Assembly: GCA_026168455.1 (NCBI GenBank)
Contig: CM047425.1
Span: 99,513,580 to 99,577,579 of the forward strand
Length of the DNA stretch: 64,000 bases
Direction of reading: 5' to 3'
Source of the DNA: Theocolax elegans
Taxonomy: Eukaryota; Arthropoda; Insecta; Hymenoptera; Cerocephalidae
In this document: positions 38,803 to 52,406 of the stretch, piece by piece
How the letters are laid out: the number at the start of each line of letters is the position of its first letter
Numbering within the stretch: position 1 is the stretch's first letter
The notes under the pieces: generated by a model
Database searches by the model: none
What the model was told of the DNA's origin: nothing
The model's input: only the letters and a program-made list of their open reading frames with translations
Translations under genes and position numbers: made by a program

Positions 38803-41309
38803 ATCCAATTTATTTGCTTTATCACGCTTTATCTGTTTTCTCACATTTTTTATCCTTCCGTCTCTCTTGAAAATTAATTAATCTGTTACTTACGCATTTT
38901 CTTGGAAAGAAAAAGCGGTGTGTAAAAAGGATCAAATACATTTATGTATGAGTTGCGTGAAAAAATGTTTGTAAAGCACACTATTTTGCTGTAATATATT
39001 TAAATGAAATAAGAATTATACGATTAAAAAATGTTTAATTAAGATCAATGTTGCAAAACGAATGCGTTCCTGAGTATTATTAGTAGTCATAAAGACATTA
39101 AGTATAATTTTATACTTGACTAATTGATTTCAATTAGATAATTGAATATAATAATTATTAGCTATTATTTAGTATATAACGAGAATTTGATAAGGTTAAT
39201 AAGGTACAACGAGTAGCAAAGTTTTTACAAACAAAACAGTTATATTTTCGTCAGTCTAACGTCTGCGAAACAACTTTTCTTCCTGCAGTCTTTCGTTTTA
39301 TCAAGAACGACCTATGCAACATAGTTTCTCTTTATCTTCTTCTAAGTCCTTCCATTCCCTTACCCTTTATCGAGAGATAGAGAAAACGGCAGAAAGTCTT
39401 CCGTTTATTTTCCTCCTCCTACGTACGCGAGCGCAAAAGACGATCTGCCGTAAAGTTAGCAGTAGCAAGTGGGGGATTAAAAGATACCAAGCAAGTGTCG
39501 ACTTTGTAAAAAGTCAAGCCACGCGCTACTTCGAAAGTTGACTTGACTGTTTAGGATCTATAATAGAATCTCAAAGGACGTACCGGCCTTTTTTTTCTTT
39601 TCATTCGCTATGCTTTCCTACTACTGCGTATGCGCCCGGGCGAAGTAAGAAAAAAGAAATTTCGGAAGATGCAAACATAATTTTAAAGTTTCTCGCGTCG
39701 AAATATAAAGTCTCTTTGATCGTCACGTCGACCACTTGTCAAGCTCTATAATTGAATCTGAGGCGATAAAGAAACATATAAAAATCAGGAAGAGATAGAG
39801 AGTGAGCGAGAGAAAAAAGGGAGGTAAAACCGAGAGAGGTTTTGTCTCAAGTGTTTTATGAGGTAAACAAGACTCTCCCTACCACTAGACATTTATTGAC
39901 TCACGTATGCGTAAGGATGGGAATTAAATGCCATTCTGATGGGATAAGAATGAAGAGATCTTTTAAAAGACCTCGTCGATCTTGTCGCATTTCCCTTATA
40001 CTTTTTTTTCGTATTCTTTTGTTTTCTTACTTTCTTTGTTATGCATTTTTTTCATTGCGGTAGCGCTTTTAATGCATACCAAACGCGTTTCCTCTTTTCA
40101 GCGTTGCCAAGATGTTTATGGATGTGAGTACAGAAGTTTCGAGATAACAAACTATTGTTAACATGTAGAATAATAAGTCTATCGCCGATAAAAAATGTGT
40201 GCCAGACATCTTTTTGTTCAGGTGATATGTTAATAAGAATATGATGTCTATGAGACTTTCTATAAACTAGTATAATTTAGTTAAACGTATATTTTAAGTT
40301 ATTTATACATTAACATCAAATTTATAGTCGTTCGATACAGGTTGTTCTTTTTGGAAAGAATTGATAAGCATGTAGGCAGAGTGTAAAAATTACTTTAAAT
40401 TTTTTAAATCGATATATTATTAAATAATATAATAAAAATAAAGAGCGTATATCATTTCTTTTATAGAAATAATAATTTTTAATTTAATTACAAAAGATTA
40501 AGTGAGTAGTTTTGTTCGACGCACTTTTCTTTAGATCTTGTAATTTAAGCTCATAGCTCATACCAACCTAAATTGAACGGGAAAAATAATACCGCGGAGA
40601 GGTATATAAGTATAAACCACGTCTGGAGAATTCCTCGTAGAAAATTCATTTTCAATTTTGACTTTATCGAGATCGTGAGCTTGCATTTTCTTGCTTCTTT
40701 TGCTACGAGGTATGTGTGTGGGGGTGTATATATATATATCGTATCCCCGCGAGAACCGTGCTGGAGTGAAAATATTGTGTTCGTCCTGTGGAAACTTTTG
40801 TGGGGTATTACGGGGCTTAGTACTCGACCACTACTTAAAAACTGGAGTAATCCACGCCTCCGGAAACCGCCAAAACTCGCGGATTTTTCCCCGTTGTTTA
40901 ACGTATATAATAAGAGAAAATGAAAAACTTGCGCGAAACGGTAAAACAAGAACATTAAATTCTCTCGAGAATATGCGTTATTTATTTTACGTTAGAATAA
41001 AACAATTTTAAATATAAAAAAAAGTATGTGCATTTCAACAGATTTCACGGAAATATTAATTGAAGATATTTTTTGCACACATCGCGCGCCGGATTTTATT
41101 ACTAACTACTTATACGTTTTAATTTCTAAAATAAAATTTGTGTAATATATGACTTTTACGTTTAAAATTTTTCGAATAAACACAATTTAAATTGTTCATT
41201 TTGATAGTTTCAAATTTTGTTTAGAATGTGATATTAATTTAAAGAAGATTTTTAGAACAATTATATATATTTATTTTTATATGATTAATAGATAATATTA
41301 AATTTTACA

Positions 41310-41360
41310 TTTACAACTAAGAATTTTTTTACAACTAAGAAAAATTAAGAATTTTTTTTA
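41310..41360. repeat. Imperfect local direct repeat
   Basis: TTTACAACTAAGAA occurs twice, and AATTAAGAATTTTT follows as a degenerate third unit. It is a simple local duplication in AT-rich DNA. Confidence 0.6.
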
Positions 41361-41994
41361 TTATATTTCACTACGTTTAACAACATATGAAATAATACTT
41401 AAATAATAACTGAACTTTAAAATTCCATTCATTAATATTTTTAAAAAGCAAACATGAATTAATCAATTACGAAATCAACAATTGTATTCAAAATGCATTC
41501 TACAATCTGATATAGTAATATTAAAGAATTACAAGCATTAAAAGAATTTTATAATGCATCCATATAATTAAAAAAATATAAAAATGTAACTGAACTATAA
41601 GTATTCGGATATTTCGTAAAAGGAACATAAAGTTAGGGAAAAGGTAATAAAGTTTATATGTATATAGTGACACGTAATATCCTAACAGAAAGACGTAGCT
41701 GCATAGAATTCGTGAAGAGCGCGCAGACAGTTTTGTAAGCTATTCGGAAATTGTGCACTCGCGTAGAGTTTCATTGGCCATTGCGCATCGGATGCATATC
41801 TGGAAAATAAATTTATGCATCCCGGAAGTATTTATACGTGTATGTGAGGGTATATATAAATGTAGCTGAGGGCGGACGCGCGTATGTGTGAGTGTGACGA
41901 TTGCGTTGGAGAAACGGGTCCGAAGGGTAATTACAAGGTTGGTGAAGCGCGCAACCAAGCTCATTGAAAGTCACTCGCCTTTTGCTACTAGTAC

Positions 41995-41997
<3 letters not shown>

Positions 41998-42061
<64 letters not shown>
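41998..42061. repeat. (CT)n microsatellite, about 32 units
   Basis: This is the longest pure dinucleotide run in the window. It sits inside a CpG-rich islet. Reading frames over it are artefacts (Ser-Leu or Arg-Glu repeats). Confidence 0.95.
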
Positions 42062-42064
<3 letters not shown>

Positions 42065-43287
42065 CGTCTCTCTTCTCACATTCCCTAGTGAAATACATTT
42101 GTTCGTTGGCTCGGTTCGCGAAACAGGGAAAAAAGGTACCCGCGACCCTTTTCAACGCTTGCGCGCGCTCTCGTTAAATTAACCGAGAGAATAAAATTTC
42201 ATGCGCAAAAGACGCTTAATCAGCCAATATACGCACATGCTGCACTGGTTGCTGAATCGCGTGCACCCCGATATAACTACGTCTGCGTTATCCTAATACG
42301 TCGCTTCTCAATTAACCGACTTACTATTTACCTCTTCCCCTACTTCCAATTATATTATATATTTATACCTTGGATTATGTTTATTTTTTTTTCATTTTAT
42401 TTTTTTACGTTCTTTATCTCTTAGTGTTTGTATTGTCGAATAATAATTAGCACTGGGACTAATTAAATTAATGGAACTGCTTTATACAAAGGCATTTTAA
42501 AAATTTAATTTTATTAATTTAAGTTACTAATTAAGTCTAATGTTTTTATTGTTGGTTAAAAGATTTTGAATAACTAGTTAACTGTTGAATATTTCAATTC
42601 GTATCTGTAAATTTAAATGTTTTCTGTTGTTTCAAAGTAAGTTCGAATAATTGAAATTTTTTATCTATCATATTTTATGGAAGTATGTAAATTTGACTCT
42701 AACACGGATGTACTTAAATTTTAGTAATGTAAAACATTTATTTGATAAACGTATAGAGGTAAAACGAGTTCCACTTAATGTATAATTACAAATTGAAATA
42801 GTTATTATAGAAATGAAAATATTCGATAAAATCATACCATTAATAAATGAATCTGTAAATGCTATTAAAAATATTTCTTTACTTATTCATATAAATAACA
42901 TTTTATCCTGAATATATTCGAAAATTGAAAGCCTGAAAATGGTTGCTTTATCCGATCTCTTTTGAAATTTCTGTATGAATTTTTCATAAAAACAAGCTAT
43001 TATGTAGATGAAAAATGTCATAAATTTTATGAATAAGTAATATACAGTTAATTGTAACATTAAAAGTTCTAGTTGCAAAAAGATTATCTATTACAAATTA
43101 TACTTTATTGAAATAAAATCGAAAGAAATGTTTAAATACTATATAACAGTGTGTATATTGAGTAAATTTTAAGAAATACTAATAAAAATCTTTTACGAGT
43201 GTATAATTTATATACTTAAATATGATATAAGCTATATTGATGTTACTTACGTGCGAATCTTAGAAAATATATTAAACTAAGACGTCA

Positions 43288-43312
43288 TAATTACCTGTAA
43301 CAGAAAAAAAAT
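43288..43312 (-). other. Recursive-splice-like site
   Basis: On the - strand eight T then CTGTTACAG|GTAATT (junction at 43295/43294). A strong donor CGCAC|GTAAGTAA lies 44 nt further on, again giving an RS-exon-like arrangement. All three frames of the 44-nt piece contain stops, so it is not coding. Confidence 0.25.
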
Positions 43313-46300
43313 TATATTAAATATAACTTTCCTAAAAATGTCACGATTCATATATTAATTACGTATAAATGAAAATTATTACATTTTCCGTAAGAAATTT
43401 AAAATTCCAAATAAAGAGCAATGATAATTCTCATTTTCGTGCAAAAAAAATCCGATAACGTTCGTTTTTCATCACAGAATAACACCCTCTGAGTTTCAAT
43501 CATATACGAATTTACCGAAAAAAAATTAAATTTAAAATGCTCACTAGGGCTCTATGTCGGTCAAATCCTGCTCGCTGGTCAATTGCGAATGTCAAGCATA
43601 GATCACGCGAATAGTGAGCTTTTATAAATTAAAAAAAAATTTGTGCCACATCGCTTTTCTATCACTCGGCGTCTGATACGCAGCAAATCGTTCGTCCGCG
43701 TTGACTCTACGAGTGCGTATGCTTTAGCTTTTTAGACAATAACAGAAAAAAAACAAAAAAGTAAAAAAAAATTGTACGCGTCGTCACAATATTTTCGATT
43801 TTCTTTCTCTAGTCGAAAGAGTTTTATTTGTCCACTGAATCGTGAAACGTACGAATGGTCAACTTGTAAAACGAACATGCCGCGTGTTGTGAAAACAAGG
43901 GATGCATTGCCAATGACTTGGATTGCGCAAAGTAGAGAAACATTCTATTTATTTAAGAACTATTTCTGATCAACGAATTACTATTCTCTTTTTATAAAAA
44001 TAAATAAAAAATATCTTTTATATTTATTTCAGATTGAGTATTTAAATTCAGAATATATATAGAAAACTTTACGTACATATGTAAAAATCGTAGAAGTATA
44101 TATATGAACGGTTCTTAAGAAGACTAGCACGTTAAAACATTTGAAAAAATATTAAATTTATAACAATTACGGGGTTGGCATAAGTAGTCGTATAAACTTT
44201 TTTCATGTGATACAAAATATAATCAAAGTTACATACAATAGGTACCTTTTTCGAGAAAGTGCAACGTGTTTGCATTCATAAGTACCGCGGTAAATATAAA
44301 AACTGTAAAAGTTTTCCCAATTATATAAAGGCAGCAGAAAGTATGGTTAAATTGAAAATCCAATAAACCCAAGAACAAATTAAAAAAAAGTTTTATATCT
44401 GACCGTTCATTCAAATAGCAATTCCTGACATTTTTACTATACAACAAGGTAAGAATATTCCGATCGACCAAACGAAAACGAAGAAAATGCAAAGTACGGC
44501 AAGAACGAGGATAAAAATACGAGCCGCGTGAAGCGTTCGATAAAGTGCAGAAACGCGCGTACATCCCGCGGTTTATTGGGGTGTATATAGAAGGAACTAA
44601 GATCCAAAAAGAGGGTTCGGTAATCGCGCGTTCATCGCCACCTAATTGAGCTTACAGAGAAAAAAAAGGCCGAAAGATCCCCTCCGTTCCCCCCTTTTTT
44701 ACGAGCTCCTAACGATCTGAATCTCAGTCGGCACTACCTTTCTCGCCTCCCCCGCGTCTTTCCTGGCCGGTATCCAATGATATATGAGGATACCGCAGGA
44801 CTCTACTGCAAAATTGATTTGGACTCTCGATTTGTAACGATAATTAATGACTTTTGTACTTCCACGTAGCAAGAGTGCACACGCGAGATTTCAGGAAAAA
44901 AAATTTTTTTTTCGTGTTACACATACAGAGAATATTTGGGTCATACTATTAGTATATAACGTATTGTCGAATTTCTCGATCGAATGGGAAACGGTTTTGC
45001 CGTTTTGGCTAACCCGCACCGCGCGACGATTAGAGCGTGACGAAAATGTTAAAATCCCTTACCGGGGAATCGTTCGGTGTTCCATGGCACAGAGGGTATA
45101 AAAATCCTGCTCTGCGGTTGGAAACATCGAAGTAAAATCAATACAATGGACACTATGTGGCCCGAAACTGTGCAAGATCAATATAGCCCGATCGACGTAA
45201 TTTCACGTTTTACTAATAGATTTTTAATTCTTTCTATAAATGTTATATATATTTTATAATTTTCAACAATACTTTCAAGATGAAATTGAATTAATTAATA
45301 TGTAATATTTCATTATTAACTTGATTAAATATATTTTAATTAAACCATGTTTTCATTACACGTAATTCAATGTTTCAATTTATTAAATGTCTGAATTATC
45401 AAATAAAACAAGTCCATAACAAATGTACACCGCTAATCTAATTTCATTACTCCAAATTAACTAATTAATTATTACATTTTAAAAAGTTGACACATTACGT
45501 ACATTAATTATAACTGACTACTTTATCAATGTATGTTAAAATAAATATTTATTATTGTGTTCGATAACATGAAAATATGTTTTTATTCATCAATATAATA
45601 GTAAAACCGCAATAAAACTTTAAATTATTCCTCGTAAAAGTTACATATATTTATATAGATTAGAATTAAATTCTATTACTCATTCAATTTCATTACTACT
45701 GCAATAATTAAACACTTTGTAGATAATGTGCCACTATGGTTTTACTATTCATTCTCATGCATTCAAGCGATCATTGCTATACCATTCCACTGATTAATTG
45801 AGACGCACGCGGACGTAAATACTCTCTGTACAAAGTTAATGCATTTGCCGGAAGACCGATTTATTTTTCCACAAAGAAGAGATATTTAGAAATAACTGAC
45901 AAAAAAATATCAAAGAATGATAATATAATTGCTTTGTGTTTGTCGAAACGCACAATACTAATCATTTTGTTTATAGCACAAAAAAACATTGCATTATTAC
46001 AAAAGTTACTTATAAAATTGATAAAATTATTTTATTACTCTTTAATAATTTATAATAATACGTATATTATTTGAAAAATGTTTTCTTGTACAAAAATGTT
46101 CTCTAAAGATGTATAAAAGGTTGCTTTTTATTAGAAAAAAATAGTTCTCGGTAAGTATATTTTCCTTTTACGAGAGTAATAAAATATTTTACGTAATTTA
46201 CAAACTTGACCCCACGAAAACTATAAAATTGAAAATCGAAGTATTTAACGAAATTTATTTATTTAACCCACACTAATGGCAATCGTAAAATTCACTAACA

Positions 46301-46373
46301 GCACCGTATCTTACTTACACTACATTCGTAAAAACCTAATTTTAGACTCGTACAAAAGAAAAAACGATACAAA

Positions 46374-47160
46374 CTACGCCAATATTAAGCATAGTATCAA
46401 GAAAATAATGGTATAACGGACGTCCAAAAAATAAAGGTATATAATACAAGTAAGAAAGAAAATAAAATACGGAACCTCCATACGATGTAGGAAAAATCGG
46501 TTTAAATCCCTGGTAAAACCGGTAGATATTAACCATTTTAATCGTAGCTTAGACACATTAGACAAAATAACCTCGTCAAAAGTTACGCCTCGTCTACCTA
46601 CTTTTTCCTCTTTTTTTTTAATATATCTCGCATGAAATAATTGCATCACGCGGTAATTGCGTGCGAGGATCTGTCGCGATATCGGGCGCCAAGCATCGAT
46701 TTTTAATAACCGGCAGTAACGCAGGGAGCTCTCGTTAAGATTCCGGCGAGGCGGTTCACTCGATGTCCCAGCTATATACTCGCTCTGCGGAATCGATCGC
46801 CGATTAATTAGGAAGTAAGTGCACCGCGTCGGTATTTCAATCCCGTAATTACGAAGCGCACAGCTCTGCCAGGGAAAGGGCGGCAAGAGAGGGGGGGAGG
46901 CATTATATACATATATAACAGAACTGCACTGGAACGGGTGGGGAGGAAATTTCATCGAGATGATTTCGAATCTTTCGTTTTTTGTTAAACTCGTTGCTTT
47001 TCTTTCCTGAGAACGCAAGGTTTAAGTTTGTCGCGCTCGCGGTGCTTGATTTTATTTGCCTGGGTCCCCGAGTTATTTTACAAGGAACCTGTTTACTTTT
47101 CTTTTTCTTTTTCAGATCCTATGTAAGTGCGTATGTGTGCGCGCGTGTGTGTGCGTGTAA
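46374..47160. promoter_or_regulatory. Candidate enhancer islet
   Basis: A compact GC-elevated stretch with TTAATTAG/ATTAATTA-type homeodomain sites (near 46800), CpG-rich blocks and a G run near 46890. A 214-codon - strand frame (TTG start, 46374-47018) crosses it, but its residues look random in the middle and AT-driven hydrophobic at the end. A conserved regulatory element is a better guess than a protein. Confidence 0.25.
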
Positions 47161-47673
47161 TACAAAGATTAATCTGTTCATTAATATACCGTAAATAACG
47201 ATTTTTTGCGACGACAAAACTTGATGCAGTAAAATTTATGCGTTTACTTACACTGCATTATTAAGATTGAAAATCACGATACATCCGATCGTCAGGTGCT
47301 GATGAATATCGATTAAAAATAAAATAGACAATTAAATTAAAAGTATACAGTATGTTTCTAATTTATCTTGGTTTTAACACAGCTTTTCATTGACGTTTTG
47401 TGGATTATTATGCAAAACTAAATACCTATTTGCTCCTAAGTGTATATACTTATTTATAAACGGTTCTAAAGATCATCTATTAACTCTGGTAAAATTAACT
47501 ATTTTTAAGTTAGCTATTAATTGCACCTGTAATGATTATTTCTGCGTAAGATAAGCGTCCAGTTATTAATTATTCAAAGTTTCCTTTGATTTTATTTTAC
47601 ATTTCTTCTTTTATTATTCAACAAAACAATAATTGTATTATTGTATAATATTTTCAAAATTCAACTTTTGTAG

Positions 47674-47766
47674 GCACACTATAGCAGCATAAAAGAGTTA
47701 AAAGAACTCACAATCTATGTTTTTAACGAAGCATCAACTAACAAAGGAAGGATATCAAAGCTCTAA
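47674..47766 (+). CDS. Very weak terminal-exon candidate
   Basis: CAACTTTTGTAG|G at 47673 opens 30 codons in phase 0 (A-H-Y-S-S-I-K-E-L and on) to a TAA at 47766. A different frame just downstream, from an ATG at 47717, is also open for 65 codons. AATAAA sits at 48042. Two competing frames and no homology make coding doubtful. Confidence 0.12.
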   Translation, partial: AHYSSIKELKELTIYVFNEASTNKGRISKL

Positions 47767-49624
47767 AAATTTACCATTTGCTTTAGTAAAACAAAATACC
47801 GAATATGCACGTAAAATTGATTTAAAATGGAACGAATCCTCAACAATAGAATATGATTTTATTATATTTAATGGCGTGCAATGTTCACAAAAAAATTATA
47901 TATTTACTAGATAAATGTTACTATAATTAAAATTTTTGTAAAATATTCACATACTTTAACAAGCCTATTTAAAAATATTTGATATTCAAATGAAGCATTT
48001 CATAGAGTTATAAAACCCTAAAATTTGGCTAACTTTTGAAGAATAAAGCGTGATTAGTTAACACAAAGTTTCATCTTACATCAAACTAAATCAGAGAAAT
48101 TATAATTTCTAAAATGTTCTTAAAGTATTAAGCAAAAAAACTAATTTAATTAAATAATTTGTGCCTTAATAGAGTAGATCAATTAATAGACAAATCTTTT
48201 TATGTCCATCGTATACGCTTATTTATTGCAAATTCAATTAATTATTAGATAGAAAGATATTAATCCCTTCAGCGAAGGCAAATGGCATTAAGAAAATGAA
48301 AATTGAATAACTAAATTTATATAATTAGCAAGAGGAAAGTGTCGTTTTTCTTAAATGAATATTACAGTCAGAATGAGAAAGCGAGCGCTTTGAATAAATG
48401 AAAACGCCAATATCAGGATTCATCAAAAAATTTTCACTTCAACTGAATAAAACAAAGTGACCGTAAGAAAATAAAAAGATTTGAAATCCACGAGCGATAA
48501 AGAAATGACAATGGACCATTCTTGATTTGAACGTGAATAGCCGAAGCACCCGTAGCGTCTCGTTAAAATAAATGCAAAGTAGGCCACGCGTCCTTCGAGC
48601 TGCGACACGAAATTAGCCTCAAGGAAGAAAGGGATCAAGAGGTTGGGATAATGAGAATAAGAAAACGATATCGAGTTGCGGATGGAAGAAAGCCGAAGGC
48701 GCCGCTGAGGAGTCGAGAAGTTGGAGGAGGCTTCCAAAGGTGTATAGCGCGCAGCCTCGGTTGAGCACATTTACATGATATGAATATAATGGAGTGGCTC
48801 GAGTTGGAACCGAGTCGACTGTTAGCGCGACTTTGCTACCTGTTGAGCGAACGGTTCGTATAACCTCCCCCCTCGATGACCCCTCCCGAGTCGCCCTCTC
48901 CCTCCTTCCCTCTCCTCGTCAGTTCAAACCTAAAGGATTCGAATACGTGTACGTGAAATGGTCTATATATACATATTCATCTCTACTCCAATAGAACCAA
49001 TTGTATATACGTTAACTCCTCCGAAATTGCCAAGAATAAGCGCTTTGACTAGTAAATGTTATGAATTTATATAATGTTCAATCGTGAAGACCATTGAGTA
49101 TATTTCATTTACATTAACGTTTCATCTCGAAAACACGACATTTCCGTGACGAATTAATGGAATTATTTGTTGCAAATATGCGACGCGTCATAATTAATAT
49201 AATATTTCGTTTATTTTATTTACATCTCATTAAGATTAAAAATATGTTTTTTTTTGCTTAAAATTTACTCCGTTTTCGAGGACTCAAATTACATGTTCGT
49301 GTTTTAATTGCTTCAATAAATTTGTAGAAAACTCTAGCGTATGGTTTTTTCAAAAATTAAAACTATTAAATTGCTTCGTAAAATATCTTAATTAAACATG
49401 AACTTATATCGTTTTTGAAGAGATAACACCGTTTAAAACAAATATTGCCTCGTTAACAATAAAGATGTTCAATTTTTTTTAATTTAAGTGAACTTTAGCG
49501 TAAAAATACTCAACATGAATATATGCATTGTTTGAGTTCTGCATATTCATAAACTTCATATATCTGACATAATCATTTTAACACTGCAGTATTCAACGCG
49601 AAGGAGTTATATGGGGAAGTTAAA
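47767..49624. other. Gene-free DNA
   Basis: AT-rich with one islet at 48520-48980. Nothing else is supported. Confidence 0.5.
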
Positions 49625-49660
49625 CGCGCGCGCGAGAGAGAGAGAGAGAGGGAAAGAGAG
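49625..49660. repeat. (CG)n/(GA)n compound microsatellite
   Basis: CG repeats pass into GA repeats, about 180 bases upstream of the signal-peptide-like ORF at 49837. Confidence 0.9.
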
Positions 49661-49836
49661 AATAAGACCCTCTCGATAAATGTATTATATCGAGCGAGTA
49701 GTCAGCAGTTTCACGCTCGGTAGAATGTCCGGTGATAGCTTCTCAATTATTCAACAGGATGTGTGGGCGCGCAGACACAGAGAAAACTCGAAAATTGGCA
49801 GACAAAAAGAAAGTGTACACATATATATTCATATCT

Positions 49837-49965
49837 ATGATCGAATGTAAACAGACCGAGGCAGTTATTGCCCTTGTATTATTATTGCTATTGCCTCCCC
49901 TTGTTAAGTGCAATTCGCAAAAATCGAACCTCCGTTATTATGATTATTGCAGTCGATATGCGTGA
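49837..49965 (+). CDS. Signal-peptide-like short ORF
   Basis: An ATG opens 42 codons. Residues 9-22 are a strong hydrophobic core (AVIALVLLLLLPPL), followed by VKC and a short polar tail with Tyr and Cys, ending in TGA. It reads like a secreted-protein N-terminus: either a tiny secreted peptide or the first coding exon of a larger gene. No convincing donor is seen (GTTAAG and GTGAAA are the nearest). TATTATAT at 49683 and a TCAG initiator-like site at 49702 lie upstream in a CpG-rich islet. Confidence 0.25.
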   Translation: MIECKQTEAVIALVLLLLLPPLVKCNSQKSNLRYYDYCSRYA

Positions 49966-52352
49966 AAAAAAAGTGATGTACGACGTATTATATTTGATGC
50001 GTACAACTTAATTAAACTCATCCACTGGAAATAACAACGTAATGATTGATTTTTTTTTATTAAACTAATTTGTTCAATTCTTCGGGGTCAATTTTAATTT
50101 TAACAATTACCTTTTATCATATTGGGATCCCAGCCAGTAATATTACACACGTAGTGAAAATAAAATACGATCAATTAATTTCTCTACGTTAAATTAGATT
50201 CATTTTTTATGTTAATAATTAGCGATATATTATCGTATCGCAAAGCAATTCGTAAATAAATTTACTAACAAAGAACAATTATAAATGCAGGTTTTAGTAT
50301 TTATTAAAACAACAAATAAGAATATAGCGTATAATGAAAAGGAAACAATTAATTTAAATAAGTTTAACCTAGTTTGTCGAAGTACACCAGAACATTCATA
50401 TTATTAACAGAATAACTTGAGTGAATTCGATGAAAGATAATAAGTTTAAATTTATTTTAAATAAGTATGTAACTCGTATTATAACATAAGTACCTTTCAA
50501 AAGCATACTTTCAAGTTGATATAAGCAAAAACAAACAACAAAAAATCATTAACTGCGGAAACAACAAAAATTCATGTGACACAATAGCTGCCAATCAATT
50601 GTACATCTAATAGGATTTGTCAATTCAATGCATATACCGTTTATTAAAAATGAAGGGAGCTTTTGAAATTTTCGAGCCCACCCATGTAAATGTATATTCA
50701 TTGTTCGTGGTGCATCTTCCGGGTGATAAAAAAAAATTGAAACCTTTTTCATTCAGAGAGAAACGACATGATGTTTGTATATATGTATACCGTTCGTTTT
50801 GCTCACAAAACATTTGCTGGATTATGCTGCTACTTGACCTTGTCCGTTATTATCGATTGTTGCTTTGAATCTTCGTTCACTATATACATGTATATGCTGT
50901 CGGAGAGAAAGTATCAATCAAAATTCTTTACAATTTGAAATCGCTATATCACGATGATTATCTTGTTGATCGAAATCAATAAGTTTTATAAACATTCTAT
51001 TGAGACTTTGGCATACAAATTGACCGGGTTGTATGCACGTTAATTTTTACAAATATTAAATATTATTAAAATAATATTAATAACAATTTAAATTGATTAG
51101 CAGGAGATCACTAAGAAGACAGATGTCGAGCCGTTCACAAATATTTAATACAAAAATTGATTATTTTTTATAGAGTTTAGACAAATTAAAAGAAGTTAAT
51201 GCATCATGTAAGTATAATCAGTTGATAAAATTTAACTCTTGAGAAAATCACGAGTAAGAAATTAACATTAATCATCAACGATAAATTCCCAAAGAAATAA
51301 TATACACTGAAGTCGTTAATCTCGATGCATTATATACGTAAAATAATTGTTAAATTTACGATAGCAAGACCGAGGGAAAAGATAAAAGTGAAAGCAGCGA
51401 CAGCTAAAGCAAATAAGCGTAAAAAGCTCGCTGGCTCACGAAATTTCAATTACGCTATTATAGAGGATGAGTCGTTGCCTCGTAAAACGCCGGTTAAAAT
51501 TGTTCTCATGAGTCGCGGGACCAAGAACGGAATATAAGCGACCAAGAGAGGAGGGACGACGGACTCGAGGCGATCAGTCGGCGAAAATGAAACGGAGAAA
51601 AAAAAGAAGTATAAAGCCTGTGTAACCGAGGGTAAAGCAAACAGGCGAAAAAATAGACAAGATTCCAAGATGGGATACTTGCGCCCGAACGCACACTAGT
51701 ACGAAAAAGCAATATAAAAGCTGCAATAAAATTTGCTCGACGTTTCGCTATCACTTTTTTCAGTCTCGAAGAATGCAACAGATACACCGACATACACCTC
51801 CTAAACGCTCTTACAATTTTGTCACCCTTTTTCTTATGTAACTTTGCTAACTTGGGCTTCCGTACGGAAATTTTAGCGTTTGGCTACCGTCACAGGATTA
51901 TATGGGCATAAAGGCAAAAAAATAGTGATGTGGCTTGTGTCTCAGAGGTGCAAATTTTTCCTCAACTTTGCACTCAACCGAACCTTGGACAACATCGATG
52001 GTAAGACGTCGAGAGGTGGTTATGGTTAAAAGAGAAAAAAAAGAAGAGTAAAATGAGACTGGAAAACGGTAGGGGACATAAAAGCTCTGTAGAATATGCA
52101 TAAAAGGCACTCCAGGTGGCTCAGTGGAATTCATTGCGAGTCGTCTTTCAAATCGGAAAAGGAGATCTACTGGAAGAAACGGGACGAAATTAAAGAAGTC
52201 GCATGAAATATTAGTACATTTTTTATTACAGGCAATTGATCCTTTATTATATAAATTTTGTAACGTACGTTAAATAATAATTAATGTATTATTCTCATGT
52301 TTACCCTATGTATATTTAACGGTAAGTATACTACATGTTTATTGATCAACTT

Positions 52353-52406
52353 ACATCATGTTTTGATTAATTAAACAATACATCATGCCTTGATTAATTA
52401 AACAAA
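52353..52406. repeat. 27-bp tandem duplication
   Basis: Two adjacent 27-base units beginning ACATCATG and containing TTGATTAATTAAACAA differ at about three positions. Each carries a TTAATTAA core, a homeodomain-type site, so the duplication doubles that site. Confidence 0.7.

Larger units (their letters stand above)
35985..47673. other. Gene-free DNA with CpG islets
   Basis: Islets lie at about 37000-37290, 39240-40100, 40560-40920, 41690-42330, 43540-43960, 44450-45220 and 46560-47160. Very AT-rich DNA at 37300-39000, 41000-41650, 42340-43500 and 45240-46300 shows nothing. Confidence 0.5.

Noticed and set aside
40551..40955. 134-codon - strand and 116-codon + strand frames
   Set aside because: Two long frames on opposite strands of one islet, neither with splice sites or protein-like composition.
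42101..42125. TTTGTTCGTTGGCTCG, close to the miR-375 mature sequence
   Set aside because: One base is missing inside the match and the flanks hold no complementary star arm, so no hairpin precursor is possible.
41813..42182. Ser-Leu and Arg-Glu repeat frames
   Set aside because: They are translations of the (CT)n microsatellite.
51325..51537. ATG-started Lys-rich 70-codon frame
   Set aside because: Antisense frames are equally open, residue bias follows A-richness, and no splice or poly(A) context supports it.
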